A stretch of 64,000 nucleotides of DNA from assembly GCF_012911935.1 (NCBI RefSeq), contig NZ_JAAXLA010000007.1, forward strand, positions 1 to 64,000, read 5' to 3'. The notes beneath the pieces were generated by a model. It had not been told where the DNA came from, did not search any database, and saw only the letters and a program-made list of their open reading frames with translations. The stretch is from Pseudonocardia acidicola. Lineage in GTDB: Bacteria > Actinomycetota > Actinomycetes > Mycobacteriales > Pseudonocardiaceae. The first letter of the stretch is position 1, and each line of letters starts with the position of its first letter. Position numbers and translations under genes: made by a program. Below, in pieces: positions 43,850 to 52,930 of the stretch.

Positions 43850-45445
43850 TCAGACCGCGATCGGAGGCATCCGGGTGTGGTGGTCCGTGCGGTCCTGGAA
43901 GAGCTGGGCGGCCCGCAGCGCGGTCGCCTCGCCGTGCGGCGGGGCGATCAGCAGAGCGGAGACCGGGCACCCGTCCGGCGCGAGCCCGGTCGGGACGGCG
44001 AGGCCGGGGGCGCCGGTGAGGTTGCCCAGCATCGTGGCGCGGGACTGCGCCGCGTAGAGCGGGTACTGCTCACCGTCGACGGTCACGGTGCAGTCGGGCA
44101 GCCGCGGTGCGGTGGCCGGCGTGGTCGGGACGACGACGAGGTCGGCGCGCGCGAACACGGCGTCGAGCTCGGCCTGCAACTCGGCGCGGAACTGCAAGGC
44201 GCGCAGGTAGTCACTCGCCGGGGTCGCGATCCCCTGGCTGATCCGCTTCACGGTCACCGGGTCGTAGTCGCACCAGCGGGCGGCGTCGATCCGGTGCAGT
44301 GCCGCGGCCTCGGTGAACACGATCTGGTAGCCGATGGGCAGGGCCTGCGCGGCGGAGGGGATCTCGCCGGGGACGATCTCGGCGCCCGCGTCGGCGAGGA
44401 CGTCGGCGAGGTGCGCGACCCCGGCTCGGACCGCCGCGTCGCAGAGCTCGGTGAGGTAGCCCCCGGGCAGGGCGATCCGCAGCCCGCGCAGGTCGGTGGC
44501 GTCGCCCGACTCGAACGGACTTTCCCGGACCCGCAGGTCCCGCCCGTCCGGGCCCCGGAGCAGAGCGAAGAGCAGCGCGACCGTACGGGCGTCGCGGGCG
44601 AGCGGGCCCACGGCCTCCGTGGTCCAGGACAGCGGGACGACGCCGGTGCGCGGGATCGCCCCCGCCGTCGGCTTGAGCCCGGTGAGGCCGCACCAGGCCG
44701 CGGGCAATCGGATCGAGCCGCCGACGTCCGTCCCGAGGCCGAACGGCACCACCCCGGCTGCCACCGCCGCAGCCGTGCCGGTCGAGGACCCCCCGGCCCA
44801 CCGCTCGCGGTCCCAGGGGTTGCGGCAGGCACCGGTCAGCGGCGGGTGCGGGCCGCCGACCGCGAACTCGGTGGTGGCGTCCTTAGAGATCGGGATGGCC
44901 CCGTGCGCCTCCAGCCGGGCGACGACCGTCGCGGACTCCGTCGCGGGCGGTGCGTCCGCCCGGGTCCGGGAGGCGGCGGTGGTGGGCACGCCCTCGACGT
45001 CGATCACGTCCTTGACCGCGAACGGCACACCCTCGAGCAGCCGCGGCACCTCCCGCCGGTCGGACTCGGCGGCCATGTCGAGCGCCCGCTCGCGCAGCAC
45101 CCGGATCGTGCAGTTCAGCTCGGCGTGCAGCCGGCCCAGCCGGTCCAGCGCCTCACCCACCCGGTCGCGCGCGGACACCGTGCCGCGCAGATCCCGAGCG
45201 ACGTCGCCGAACTCGCCGGTCTCCGCGGCTCGTGCGCGCGAAGGGCCACTCGCACTCACCCGGCCGGACAGCCAGGCGTCACCGCGCATCGGATCGGCAT
45301 CCTCCGGGCGGACCGGGAGGGCTCGGAGGACCGCGGCGGCGGGCTCCGCGCCCGCCACCGCCTCGGACATGTCCTTCACCTGGCAGGGGTCGAGGGTGTA
45401 CCCGAGCCGGGCCGCGAGGGCGCCGAGCTCCTCCACGGAGCTCAC
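43850..45445 (-). CDS. Amidase-signature hydrolase with fused AtzG-like N-terminal domain (AtzE-like)
   Basis: The 531-aa enzyme has the Ser-cisSer-Lys triad of amidase-signature proteins: Lys145 (AVKDVIDV), Ser220 in AGGSSTG and Ser244 in GTDVGGSIR. The first 60 residues (VEELGALAARLGYTLDPC, then AAAVLRALPV and EDADP) resemble AtzG, the small DUF4089-type subunit that is normally a separate protein paired with the AtzE amidase of the cyanuric acid/1-carboxybiuret pathway. GTG at 45445 is 40 bp after the acyl-CoA dehydrogenase gene. The substrate may be a linear amide, carbamate or biuret-like compound. Confidence 0.85.
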   Translation of the reverse strand: MSSVEELGALAARLGYTLDPCQVKDMSEAVAGAEPAAAVLRALPVRPEDADPMRGDAWLSGRVSASGPSRARAAETGEFGDVARDLRGTVSARDRVGEALDRLGRLHAELNCTIRVLRERALDMAAESDRREVPRLLEGVPFAVKDVIDVEGVPTTAASRTRADAPPATESATVVARLEAHGAIPISKDATTEFAVGGPHPPLTGACRNPWDRERWAGGSSTGTAAAVAAGVVPFGLGTDVGGSIRLPAAWCGLTGLKPTAGAIPRTGVVPLSWTTEAVGPLARDARTVALLFALLRGPDGRDLRVRESPFESGDATDLRGLRIALPGGYLTELCDAAVRAGVAHLADVLADAGAEIVPGEIPSAAQALPIGYQIVFTEAAALHRIDAARWCDYDPVTVKRISQGIATPASDYLRALQFRAELQAELDAVFARADLVVVPTTPATAPRLPDCTVTVDGEQYPLYAAQSRATMLGNLTGAPGLAVPTGLAPDGCPVSALLIAPPHGEATALRAAQLFQDRTDHHTRMPPIAV

Positions 45446-45485
45446 CGCGCGCGCCTCTCGGCTCGGCCCCCGGCGAGCCGAGCCC

Positions 45486-46649
45486 TCATCGGATCACCGC
45501 CTTGCCCGCCAGCAGTGACTTCGCGACGACGCCGCGCAGCACGTCGTTCGTGCCCTCGCCGATCGACATCAGCGGCGCGTCCCGGTAGAGCCGCTCGACC
45601 TCGAACTCCGTCGAGTAGCCGTATCCGCCGTGGATGCGCATCGCGTCGGTTGCGCAGGCCAGCGCCTGCTCGGAGGCGAAGATCTTCGCCATCCCGGACT
45701 CGGTGTCCATCCGGACGCCGTCGTCCATCCGGGAGGCCGCCCAGTACGTCATCAGCCGCGCCGCCTGCAACCGGACGGCGATCTCCGCCAGCCGCATCTG
45801 CACGGCCTGGAACTCCCCGATGGCCTGCCCGAACGCGGTGCGCTCACGGGCGTAGTTCAGCGCCTCGTCGTAGGCACGCTGGGCGATGCCCACGCTGCGG
45901 GCGGCGATGTTGATCCGGCCGGTCTCCAGCGAGGACAGCGCCTGCTGCATGCCGCGCCCCTCGACGCCGCCGAGCAGCTGCGAGGCCGGCACCCGGACGT
46001 CGGTCAGCACGACTTCGCAGGACTCGGTGCCCTTGTAGCCGAGTTTGCCGATGTCGGCAGTGACCTCGAACCCGGGCGTCCCGGCCTCGACCAGGAGGAT
46101 GCTCATGCCCTTGTGCGCGGGTGCGGCCGTCGGATCGGTCTTCACCAGCACCGGCAGCGGGTCGGCGTACCGGGCGTTGGTGATCCACATCTTGGTCCCG
46201 TTGACCACGTACTCGTCGCCCTCGCGGCGGGCCGTGGTCCGGATGCCCTGCAGGTCGGTCCCCGCGCCGGGCTCGGTCAGCGCGATCCCGGTGCGGCGCT
46301 TCCCGGTGGCCAGGTCCGGCAGGTACTTCGCCTTCTGCTCCTCGGTGCCGTGCCGGGCGAGCATGAAGCACGAGACGGAATGGCTGCCGAGGATGCCGGC
46401 GATCCCCATCCAGCCCCGCGAGATCTCCTCGAAGGTCAACGCGAACGACACCGTGTCCGCGGCCAGCCCGCCGTACTCCTCCGGCACGGCCAGCCCGAAC
46501 AGGCCGAGCTGCTTCATCCCCTCGACGATCTCCGTCGGGTAGCGCCCGGAGTGCTCCCAGTCCCGTGCGACCGGCACGATCTCGGAGTCGACGAAGTCCC
46601 GCAGCGTGTCCCGGAAGAGCCGCTGCTCGTCGTTCAACTGGAAGTCCAC
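45486..46649 (-). CDS. Acyl-CoA dehydrogenase
   Basis: The 387-aa FAD enzyme has the ALTEPGAGTDLQG flavin-binding motif, GTKMWITNARYAD, and the ACAD signature ending RIHGGYGYSTEFEVERLYRD followed by IGEGTNDVLR. GTG at 46649 starts MDFQLNDEQ and lies 1 bp after the CoA-transferase stop; the longer open frame lacks ACAD sequence. It probably inserts a double bond in the acyl-CoA made by the CoA-transferase, such as a methylsuccinyl-type CoA. Confidence 0.9.
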   Translation of the reverse strand: MDFQLNDEQRLFRDTLRDFVDSEIVPVARDWEHSGRYPTEIVEGMKQLGLFGLAVPEEYGGLAADTVSFALTFEEISRGWMGIAGILGSHSVSCFMLARHGTEEQKAKYLPDLATGKRRTGIALTEPGAGTDLQGIRTTARREGDEYVVNGTKMWITNARYADPLPVLVKTDPTAAPAHKGMSILLVEAGTPGFEVTADIGKLGYKGTESCEVVLTDVRVPASQLLGGVEGRGMQQALSSLETGRINIAARSVGIAQRAYDEALNYARERTAFGQAIGEFQAVQMRLAEIAVRLQAARLMTYWAASRMDDGVRMDTESGMAKIFASEQALACATDAMRIHGGYGYSTEFEVERLYRDAPLMSIGEGTNDVLRGVVAKSLLAGKAVIR

Positions 46650-46650
46650 G

Positions 46651-47856
46651 TCAGCCCTTTCCCAGCGCGCCGGCCTCGCGCAGCGCGGCGATCTTGTCGT
46701 CGTCGTAACCCAGTGCCCGCAGCACGCGGTCCGTGTCGGCACCCATCGGCGGGGCGCTGCGCGTCGGCGCCCGGTCCGCCCCCGGCCGGCCCACCCGCAC
46801 CGCGCTGCGCAGGCTGCGCACCGTCCCGAACACCGGGTGGGCCGTCTCGGCGATCAGGTCCCGCTCGAGCGTGTGCGGGTCGGCCAGGGCGCCCGCGACG
46901 TCGTTGATCGGGGCGCACGGGATCGACGCCGCGTACATCGGTGCGAGCCAGCCCGCGACCGTCCGCGTCCGGAAGATCTCCTCCAGCAGCGGCACGATCA
47001 CCTCCCGGTTGCGGTTGCGGTCGGCGAAGGTCGCGAACCGCGGGTCGTCGGCCAGCTCCGGGCGGTCCATCACCGCGGTGAGCCGATGCCAGAACTTCTC
47101 CTTCGCGCATCCCACGACCAGCCAGCCATCGGCCGCCTCGAAGGCCTGGAACGGGATCAGCGACGGGTGCGCGGAGTGCCGCGTCCGCGTGGGCCGGTAG
47201 CCCGCGGTCAGATGCCAGGTGCCCGGGTAGGCCAGCAGGCTGACCGCCGTGTCGTACAGCGAGAGGTCGCAGTCGGTCCCGACACCGTCGCGGCGGGCCG
47301 CGTGGATCGCGGCCAGCAGCGAGATCGCCGCGACGTACCCGCCGCAGTAGTCCACGAGCGAGGGCCCGGTCTTCTGCGGCGCCCCGCCCGGCTCTCCGGT
47401 CAGCGACATCCATCCGCCCAGCGCCTGCAGCACGTAGTCGTAGCCGGGCTCCTTCGACCGCGGCCCCGTCATCCCGAAGCCGGTCAGCGAGCAGCAGACG
47501 ATCCTCGGGTTGACGTCCTTCAGATCGTCGTAGCGGATCCCGAGCTTCTCCGGGACGTCGCCGCGCAGGTTGGAGTACACGGCGTCGGCGGTCCGGACCA
47601 GGTCCTCGAACACCGCGCGGCCCAGCGGCGTGCGGATGTCCAGGGTGATCGAGGTCTTGTCCCGGTTGAAGGACTGGAAGAACAGCGAGTCGCCGCCCTC
47701 GGCGTAGGGCGGGATCGCCCGGCCGACGTCGCCGCCGACCGAGGGGTCCTCCACCTTGATGATCTCCGCGCCCAGCTCGGCCAGGTGCATCGAGCCGAAC
47801 GGGCCGGCCCCGTACTGCTCGAGCGAGACGATCCTGACGTCCTCGAGCGGCCTCAC
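46651..47856 (-). CDS. Class III CoA-transferase (CaiB/BaiF family)
   Basis: The 401-aa protein has the family start RIVSLEQYGAGPFGSMHLAELGAEIIKVE and the catalytic Asp in GPSLVDYCGGYVAA (near 168). GTG at 47856 overlaps the MaoC stop. Members transfer CoA between dicarboxylates such as succinate, itaconate, mesaconate or glutarate. Confidence 0.92.
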   Translation of the reverse strand: MRPLEDVRIVSLEQYGAGPFGSMHLAELGAEIIKVEDPSVGGDVGRAIPPYAEGGDSLFFQSFNRDKTSITLDIRTPLGRAVFEDLVRTADAVYSNLRGDVPEKLGIRYDDLKDVNPRIVCCSLTGFGMTGPRSKEPGYDYVLQALGGWMSLTGEPGGAPQKTGPSLVDYCGGYVAAISLLAAIHAARRDGVGTDCDLSLYDTAVSLLAYPGTWHLTAGYRPTRTRHSAHPSLIPFQAFEAADGWLVVGCAKEKFWHRLTAVMDRPELADDPRFATFADRNRNREVIVPLLEEIFRTRTVAGWLAPMYAASIPCAPINDVAGALADPHTLERDLIAETAHPVFGTVRSLRSAVRVGRPGADRAPTRSAPPMGADTDRVLRALGYDDDKIAALREAGALGKG

Positions 47857-48377
47857 GGGTTCTCCAGCGTGAGCGGCTCGGCGGCCTGCGGGAACAGCGA
47901 CTTCGCGCCGTCGGTGTCCCGCTTGTGCACGTAGAAGGTGCGCTTGAAGGACAGCACCTCGACCGCGTCCTGGTTCAGCGTCCGGGTCTTGATCGAGACG
48001 ATCCCGGCGTGCGCCCGGGACCCCGACTCCCGCTTGGACAACACGATCGACTCCGACCAGATCGTGTCGCCGGCGAACACCGGCGCGGTCAGCTTCAGTT
48101 CGTCGACGCCCAGGTTCGCGAAGGCGTTCTGGGTGGTGTCGGTGACCGACTGCCCCATCGCGATCGCGATCGTCAGTGGGGACACCACCAGCATCCGGCC
48201 GAACTCCGATGACTGCCCCACCTGCGCGTTGAAGTGCGCCTGGTTGGTGTTCATCGTCAGCAGCGTGAACCAGATGTTGTCCGTCTCGGTGATCGTGCGG
48301 CCCAGCGGGTGCTGGTAAACGTCCCCGATCTCGAAGTCCTCGTAGAAGCGTCCCTGCCAGCCGGGCTTCACCGTCAC
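47853..48377 (-). CDS. MaoC-like hydratase (mesaconyl-/itaconyl-CoA hydratase type)
   Basis: The 174-aa hot-dog protein begins GWQGRFYEDFEIGDVYQHP and has TETDNIWFTLLTMNTNQAHFN, the site of the catalytic residues in mesaconyl-CoA and itaconyl-CoA hydratases. GTG at 48377 follows AAGGAG at 8 bp. The upstream ATG at 48407 lies 3 bp from the predicted -10, so it is rejected. It is followed by the CaiB gene with a GTGA overlap. It probably hydrates an unsaturated C4-C5 dicarboxyl-CoA for the CitE-like lyase. Confidence 0.88.
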   Translation of the reverse strand: MTVKPGWQGRFYEDFEIGDVYQHPLGRTITETDNIWFTLLTMNTNQAHFNAQVGQSSEFGRMLVVSPLTIAIAMGQSVTDTTQNAFANLGVDELKLTAPVFAGDTIWSESIVLSKRESGSRAHAGIVSIKTRTLNQDAVEVLSFKRTFYVHKRDTDGAKSLFPQAAEPLTLENP

Positions 48378-48409
48378 GCCGCTCACTCCTTCGTCCGCGT
48401 TCGCCATCC

Positions 48410-48439
48410 GACGCTAAACATCTGACAATTCTTGGTCAA
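48410..48439 (-). promoter_or_regulatory. Promoter with 16-bp operator-like motif upstream of the MaoC gene
   Basis: On the minus strand, TTGACC (48434-48439) and TAGCGT (48411-48416) are separated by exactly 17 bp. The motif SACGCTWAAYATCWGA (48410-48425, plus-strand sense) covers the -10. It lies in the last codons of the MFS gene; the same motif occurs at 49950 and 52931. A repressor of the GntR type could bind it. Confidence 0.5.
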
Positions 48440-49856
48440 CCGCGCTCGATCTCCTCGAGCCGGCGGTTCGTGGTGCGGTCCCCAACAGCGCCATCACCAG
48501 CCCCATGAGCAGGGCGGCGATCGCGATGTAGGCATAGACGGCGGTCAGGCCCATCCCCGAGTACAGCGCGGCGACTCCGAAGCCGCCGAGCACGCCCGCC
48601 AGACGGCCCGACCCGTTCGCGATGCCGGAGCCGAGCCCGCGCAGGTGCAGCGGGAACACCTCGGCGATGTAGGTGTAGAGCGTCGCGACGCCGGTCTGCA
48701 TCAGCAGGGCGGCACCGAAGCCGCACCCGATGATTGCGGCCGGGTGGTCGATGAGCCCGAACAGCAGCAGGAGCACCGCGACGACGACCTCGATCCCGAG
48801 GATCACCGTCTTGCGCTCGAACCGGTCGATGATCGGCATCGCGAGCAGCGCGCCCGGCACGGCGGCGATGGCGAGGATCGACGAGTACGTGAGGCTCTGC
48901 GCCGTGGTGTAGCCGCGCTCGACGAGCAGGGTCGGCACCCAGGAGCTGAACCCGTAGAAGGACAGGATCAAGAAGACGCACGCGAGGGAGGCCACGACCG
49001 TCTTGCGCAGGGTCGCGCCGCGCAGCAGCTCGGTCAGCCGGCCCGGGACGATCGGGCGGTCCGCAACCGGCGCCGGCAGCGGCTCGCCGGTGCGCGCCTC
49101 GGCCTGCCGTTCCATGATCGCGACCAGCTCCTCCTCCCGAGGGTCACCGGTGCGCCCGTGCCCCGCGCGCCACCGCACCGACTCGGGCAGGGTGCGCAGC
49201 GCGATCACGCCGCCGACGGCGCCCAGTGCGCCGACCACGAAGATCCACCGCCAGGCCCCGTGCCCCATCGGGACGACGAGCCGGGCCACCCACGCCGCGA
49301 TCGGCACGCCGGCGAGCCCGATGGCCAGCAGGAGCGCCTGGTAGCGGCCGCGTAACGACCGCGGGAACATCTCGCTCACCCAGACCAGCAGCACGCCGGT
49401 CATCGCCTGCAGCCCGAACCCGGTGAGCACGCGCAGCGCCCCGAGCATCCACGGACCGGTAGAGAACACGCTGAGCAGCGAGAACAGCGAGTAGAAGAAC
49501 GCGGCGCCGATCAGCACCGGGCGCCGGCCGACGCGATCGGACAGCCGGCCGCCGACGATGGCGCCGAGGAACATCCCGACGAAGCCCGCCGAGGTGATCG
49601 CTCCGACGCCTCCGATCGACAGCCCCCACTCGCTGCGCAGCGCCGGAGCGGCGTAGGCGAACGAGTTGAGATCCACGAGATCGAAGACGAACAGCAAGCC
49701 GAGCAGCCCCACCCAGCGGCGGTGCGTCGGCGTGACGACCGGGATCCGGTCGAGCCGGGCGGCGAGATCGACGATCCCAGTGCCGGCGGCCGGGACGGCC
49801 GAGGGGCCGGCCGGACCCATGCTGGTGCCGGTGGGTCGAGACGGGCCTGGCGACAT
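48414..49856 (-). CDS. MFS transporter (AAHS/sugar-phosphate-like family)
   Basis: The 480-aa carrier has 12 hydrophobic spans, GGRLSDRVGRRPVLIG after span 2, an acidic-basic central loop (GDPREEELVAIMERQ), and FERKTVILG after span 8. ATG at 49856 (MSPGPSRPTG) follows GAGGGGAG and is preferred to the longer frame. The N-terminal 40 residues are Pro/Ala-rich and cytoplasmic. Aromatic acid:H+ and dicarboxylate carriers share this layout. Confidence 0.87.
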   Translation of the reverse strand: MSPGPSRPTGTSMGPAGPSAVPAAGTGIVDLAARLDRIPVVTPTHRRWVGLLGLLFVFDLVDLNSFAYAAPALRSEWGLSIGGVGAITSAGFVGMFLGAIVGGRLSDRVGRRPVLIGAAFFYSLFSLLSVFSTGPWMLGALRVLTGFGLQAMTGVLLVWVSEMFPRSLRGRYQALLLAIGLAGVPIAAWVARLVVPMGHGAWRWIFVVGALGAVGGVIALRTLPESVRWRAGHGRTGDPREEELVAIMERQAEARTGEPLPAPVADRPIVPGRLTELLRGATLRKTVVASLACVFLILSFYGFSSWVPTLLVERGYTTAQSLTYSSILAIAAVPGALLAMPIIDRFERKTVILGIEVVVAVLLLLFGLIDHPAAIIGCGFGAALLMQTGVATLYTYIAEVFPLHLRGLGSGIANGSGRLAGVLGGFGVAALYSGMGLTAVYAYIAIAALLMGLVMALLGTAPRTAGSRRSSAVDQELSDV

Positions 49857-49949
49857 CGCGAGCTCCCCTCGGCGCGCGGCGGTGCGCGCTCGTCCCACCC
49901 CGCGCCGCGACGCACGGGGGCGACCCGGACAAGTCCGCGGTCACAGCTG

Positions 49950-49979
49950 CACGCTAAATATCAGACGCTTACACGACAA
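49950..49979 (-). promoter_or_regulatory. Promoter with 16-bp motif upstream of the MFS gene
   Basis: TTGTCG (49974-49979) and TAGCGT (49951-49956) on the minus strand are 17 bp apart. CACGCTAAATATCAGA (49950-49965) overlaps the -10. It lies at the end of the CitE-like gene, about 95 bp from the MFS start, so the operon can be transcribed from here. Confidence 0.5.
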
Positions 49980-50892
49980 GGGGTTGCGGCGATGCGGTCG
50001 CCGCTGGATCGACGGCTCGGACGGGCTCGCCGGCACGCAACAGCAGCGCCCGCGCCCGGTCCACCACGGGCTTGTCGATCATCCTCCCGTCGAGGACGGC
50101 GACCCCACCCGCAGCCGAGGCCTGGACCACCGATCGTGCCCAGGCAACCTGCTCCGGCGGCGGGGAGAAGGCCGCCGCGACCGGCCCGACCTGCGCCGGG
50201 TGGATGCACATCTTCGCGGTGAAGCCCAGGGACAGGCCGTGGGCGCAGTCGGCGAGCAGGAGTTCCTCGTCCCGCACCGCCGTCGTCACGCCGTCGATGG
50301 GCGCACCCGCTCCCGCGGCTCGCGCGCCGAGCACGAGGGCCGAGCGCGCGTACCGCAGCGCGTCCCGGTCGACCGGGTCGACCCCCAGCTCGGCCGCCAG
50401 GTCGACGCTGCCGAATCCGGCTCGGACGACGCCCGCGACCCCGCAGACCTCGATGGCGCGGTGCACCCCGAGCGCAGTCTCGATCAGCGGAACGACCTGC
50501 GCGGACGGGCCCAGCGCCGACACGAGGGCGGCGACGTCGGCCGGGTCCTGCGCCTTGGGCAGCATCACCGGCCCGGGGACCCCACCGGCCGCCCGGGCGG
50601 CGTCGGTCACGGCGTCGACGTCGTCGGCGAACCAGTCGGTGCCGGGCGGGTTGACCCGCACCATCCCCGGGTGACCGGAGGCCAGCCACTCGCGCACGGC
50701 CGCCCGCGCGGCGGACTTGGCCTCGGGCGCGACGGCGTCCTCCAGGTCGAGCACGACGAGATCGGCCCCGGCCGAGGCGGCCTTGGCGAAGCGCTCGGGA
50801 CGGTCGCCGGGGACGAAGAGCAGGGTGCGGGTGGCGAGCAGATCGGCCCGTGCTGCGGGCGGCGTGATGATCACGATGTCTGACGTTTTCAC
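49969..50892 (-). CDS. CitE-like HpcH/HpaI-family lyase
   Basis: The 307-aa protein has the CitE/malyl-CoA-lyase pattern: RTLLFVPGDRPERFAKA near 22, VVLDLEDAVAPEAK with the metal-binding Asp near 45, PKAQDPADV, VPLIETALG with the metal-ligand Glu and GFTAKMCIHPAQV near 230. GTG at 50892 is the chosen start; an in-frame GTG at 50874 is the alternative. With the CoA-transferase and MaoC hydratase it could cleave a citramalyl- or methylmalyl-type CoA to acyl-CoA plus a 2-oxoacid. Confidence 0.88.
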   Translation of the reverse strand: MKTSDIVIITPPAARADLLATRTLLFVPGDRPERFAKAASAGADLVVLDLEDAVAPEAKSAARAAVREWLASGHPGMVRVNPPGTDWFADDVDAVTDAARAAGGVPGPVMLPKAQDPADVAALVSALGPSAQVVPLIETALGVHRAIEVCGVAGVVRAGFGSVDLAAELGVDPVDRDALRYARSALVLGARAAGAGAPIDGVTTAVRDEELLLADCAHGLSLGFTAKMCIHPAQVGPVAAAFSPPPEQVAWARSVVQASAAGGVAVLDGRMIDKPVVDRARALLLRAGEPVRAVDPAATASPQPLVV

Positions 50893-51032
50893 GACGGCCC
50901 GCTCCGGTCCAGCTGTGCTGTCGGTAGGCTGCCCTCACGCGACGGTCCGCCGGGCTCCGCCCGCTGCCGACCCCGTACCGACCCGCCCACGTCCCCGCCG
51001 GGGCGACGAGACCTTTCCCGGAGCGTGATCAC

Positions 51033-51902
51033 ATGGCCCCGATTCCGGACCGCCGCGGCACCGCGGCTCCCCCGGGCGGCGGCCCCGACCCGGCGGACCA
51101 CGAAGCGCTCAACCACACCGATCGCCCTGGTACCAACGCCGCCTCGGGGTCACGGCGCTCCGGGGCGCCCATCGCGCAGCTGCGCGTCCAGCGGGTGCGG
51201 CCGGCCTACCAGCAGGTGGCCGACGAGCTCCGCTCCCAGATCATGCGAGGCATCCTCGAACCCGGCACCCGGCTGCCCGCGGAGGCGGAGCTGACCAGGA
51301 TGTTCGGCGTCAGCCGATCCACCGTCCGGGAGGCGCTGCGCGCTCTGACCAGCCAGCACCTGATCGAGACGCGGCGGGGGGTGCAGGGCGGCTCGTTCGT
51401 CGCCGCACCGGACCCGGCCAAGCTGGTCGAGGACGTCGGCGGCGCGCTCGGAGTGCTGGTGGCCACCCCGCAGCTGCAGATCGCCGACCTGCTCGAGGCC
51501 CGCCTGCTGCTCGAACCCGTCGCCGCCCGGCTCGCCGCCCAGCGTGCCGACGAGGAGACCGTCCAGGCATTGCGGGCCGCCGCCGAGGCCCCGCAGGACC
51601 CGCGCGACCCCAGCGGATTCGTCTCGCACATGGACTTCCACACGATGATCCTCATGGCCACCGGGAACCTGATGTTCACGATGATGGGCCAGCCGGTCAG
51701 CGACGTCCTGCGTACCCGGCTCGACCGCGCCGCCGTCGCCCGGGAACAGTGGGACGAGGTCGACGCCTGCCACGCCACCATCGCCGAGCACATTGCCCGC
51801 GGCGAGGCCGCCGAGGCCGAGGAGGCCATGCGCAATCACCTGCTCGACCTGCGGGAGCTGTACGAGCATCCCGGTAGCTGGCGGGGTCGCCCCTGTCCGT
51901 GA
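51033..51902 (+). CDS. GntR-family regulator (FCD/FadR-type)
   Basis: The 289-aa regulator has a long Pro/Gly-rich N-terminus (about 55 residues), then the winged helix (AYQQVADELRSQIMRGIL with VSRSTVREALRALT) and RRGVQGGSFVA of the wing. The FCD domain shows MDFHTMILMATGN and CHATIAEHIARGE. ATG at 51033 follows CGGAGCGTGATCAC. It is divergent from the CitE-led operon, so it is the likely regulator of the CaiB/MaoC/CitE set and perhaps of the 16-bp motif sites. Confidence 0.87.
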   Translation: MAPIPDRRGTAAPPGGGPDPADHEALNHTDRPGTNAASGSRRSGAPIAQLRVQRVRPAYQQVADELRSQIMRGILEPGTRLPAEAELTRMFGVSRSTVREALRALTSQHLIETRRGVQGGSFVAAPDPAKLVEDVGGALGVLVATPQLQIADLLEARLLLEPVAARLAAQRADEETVQALRAAAEAPQDPRDPSGFVSHMDFHTMILMATGNLMFTMMGQPVSDVLRTRLDRAAVAREQWDEVDACHATIAEHIARGEAAEAEEAMRNHLLDLRELYEHPGSWRGRPCP

Positions 51903-51970
51903 CGCCGGCGTGACCGAGGTCCGAGAGGGCCGCCGCGCCGTCGGCGAGCCACGGCCGGGGCCGGCACCGA

Positions 51971-52714
51971 TCAGCCCGGAAGGTGGGCGCGGTACAGCTC
52001 CTCGAGCGCGGCCCGGTGCCGGGCCGCGGCGTCCGGGTCGTAGGTGGGGTTGTCCGGCACCGCGAACCCGTGGTGGGCCGGGTAGAACTCGATCACGTGC
52101 TCCACCCCCGCGGCGGACAGCGCCTTCCCCAGCAACTCGGCCTGCTCCTCGGTGAACGATCCGTCGTCGACGGCGACGGCGACGTAGACGGTCGCCCTGA
52201 TGCGGTCGGCGGCGCGGTGCGGACTTTCGGGGTCGTCGGCGACGGCGAGCCGCCCGCCGTGGAACGACGCCGCCGCCGCGATCCGGTCCGGGTGCGCCGC
52301 GGCGGCGATCAGCGACATCCGCCCGCCCATGCAGTACCCGGTGGTGCCGACCGCGGCCCCGGTGACCTCCGGCCGCAAGAGCAGGAACTCCAGGAACGCC
52401 CCGGAGTCGGCGACGATCCGCTCCCGCGTGAGCCCGCCCATCAGCTCGCCGAGCCGTGCCTGCTCCCCCGGGTCGCTGAACGCGGTCGCCATGTCGAACG
52501 GCGCCCAGTCCCCCGCCCGGTAGTAGACGTCGGGCAGCAGGGTCGCGTACCCCGTCGCCGCGAGCCGGTCGGCCATCTCGCGGAACGTCTCCCGGGCCCC
52601 GCCCGCGTCGGGGAACATGAGGACCGCGGGCCAGGGCCCGTCGCCGTCGGGCAGGTGCAGGGTGGCGGGGCACCGGCCGTCCGGAGCCGGAATCTCGACG
52701 TCGATGCGTGGCAC
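51971..52714 (-). CDS. Dienelactone hydrolase family protein
   Basis: The 247-aa alpha/beta hydrolase has the DLH pattern: LMFPDAGGARETFREMADRLAATGY, the nucleophile region TGYCMGGRMSLIAAA with the catalytic Cys (near 118), and the His in YPAHHGFAVPD. GTG at 52714 follows GGGAGG and begins with PRIDVEIPAPDG; the longer frame upstream adds unrelated Arg-rich residues. It is convergent with the GntR gene. Confidence 0.88.
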   Translation of the reverse strand: MPRIDVEIPAPDGRCPATLHLPDGDGPWPAVLMFPDAGGARETFREMADRLAATGYATLLPDVYYRAGDWAPFDMATAFSDPGEQARLGELMGGLTRERIVADSGAFLEFLLLRPEVTGAAVGTTGYCMGGRMSLIAAAAHPDRIAAAASFHGGRLAVADDPESPHRAADRIRATVYVAVAVDDGSFTEEQAELLGKALSAAGVEHVIEFYPAHHGFAVPDNPTYDPDAAARHRAALEELYRAHLPG

Positions 52715-52930
52715 GCGGCCCTCCCGGGGGCTCGACGGATCGTTGCGCTGATTAACCATGCGCGTGCAGCGACGGGCCCGCAAGAGCCAGGAACCCCTCG
52801 CCGAGCGTCTCGTTCTGCGTCGGGTGCGGGTGATCGAGTGACGGCTCCCGGGGCACCGGCGCTCCACCGGTCACGGCGCAGCGAGCCGCTCGCCGGATGA
52901 GTGGCCACGAACCATCTTTGGTCGCGCCCT

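Noticed and set aside
48378..48407. ATG at 48407 as the MaoC gene start
   Set aside because: It lies 3 bp from the predicted -10 and has no ribosome binding site; GTG at 48377 has AAGGAG at 8 bp.
50866..50892. A fourth copy of the 16-bp promoter motif near the CitE start (GATGTCTGACGTTTTC)
   Set aside because: It shares only part of the pattern and lies within the first codons, without a -35 element at 17 bp.
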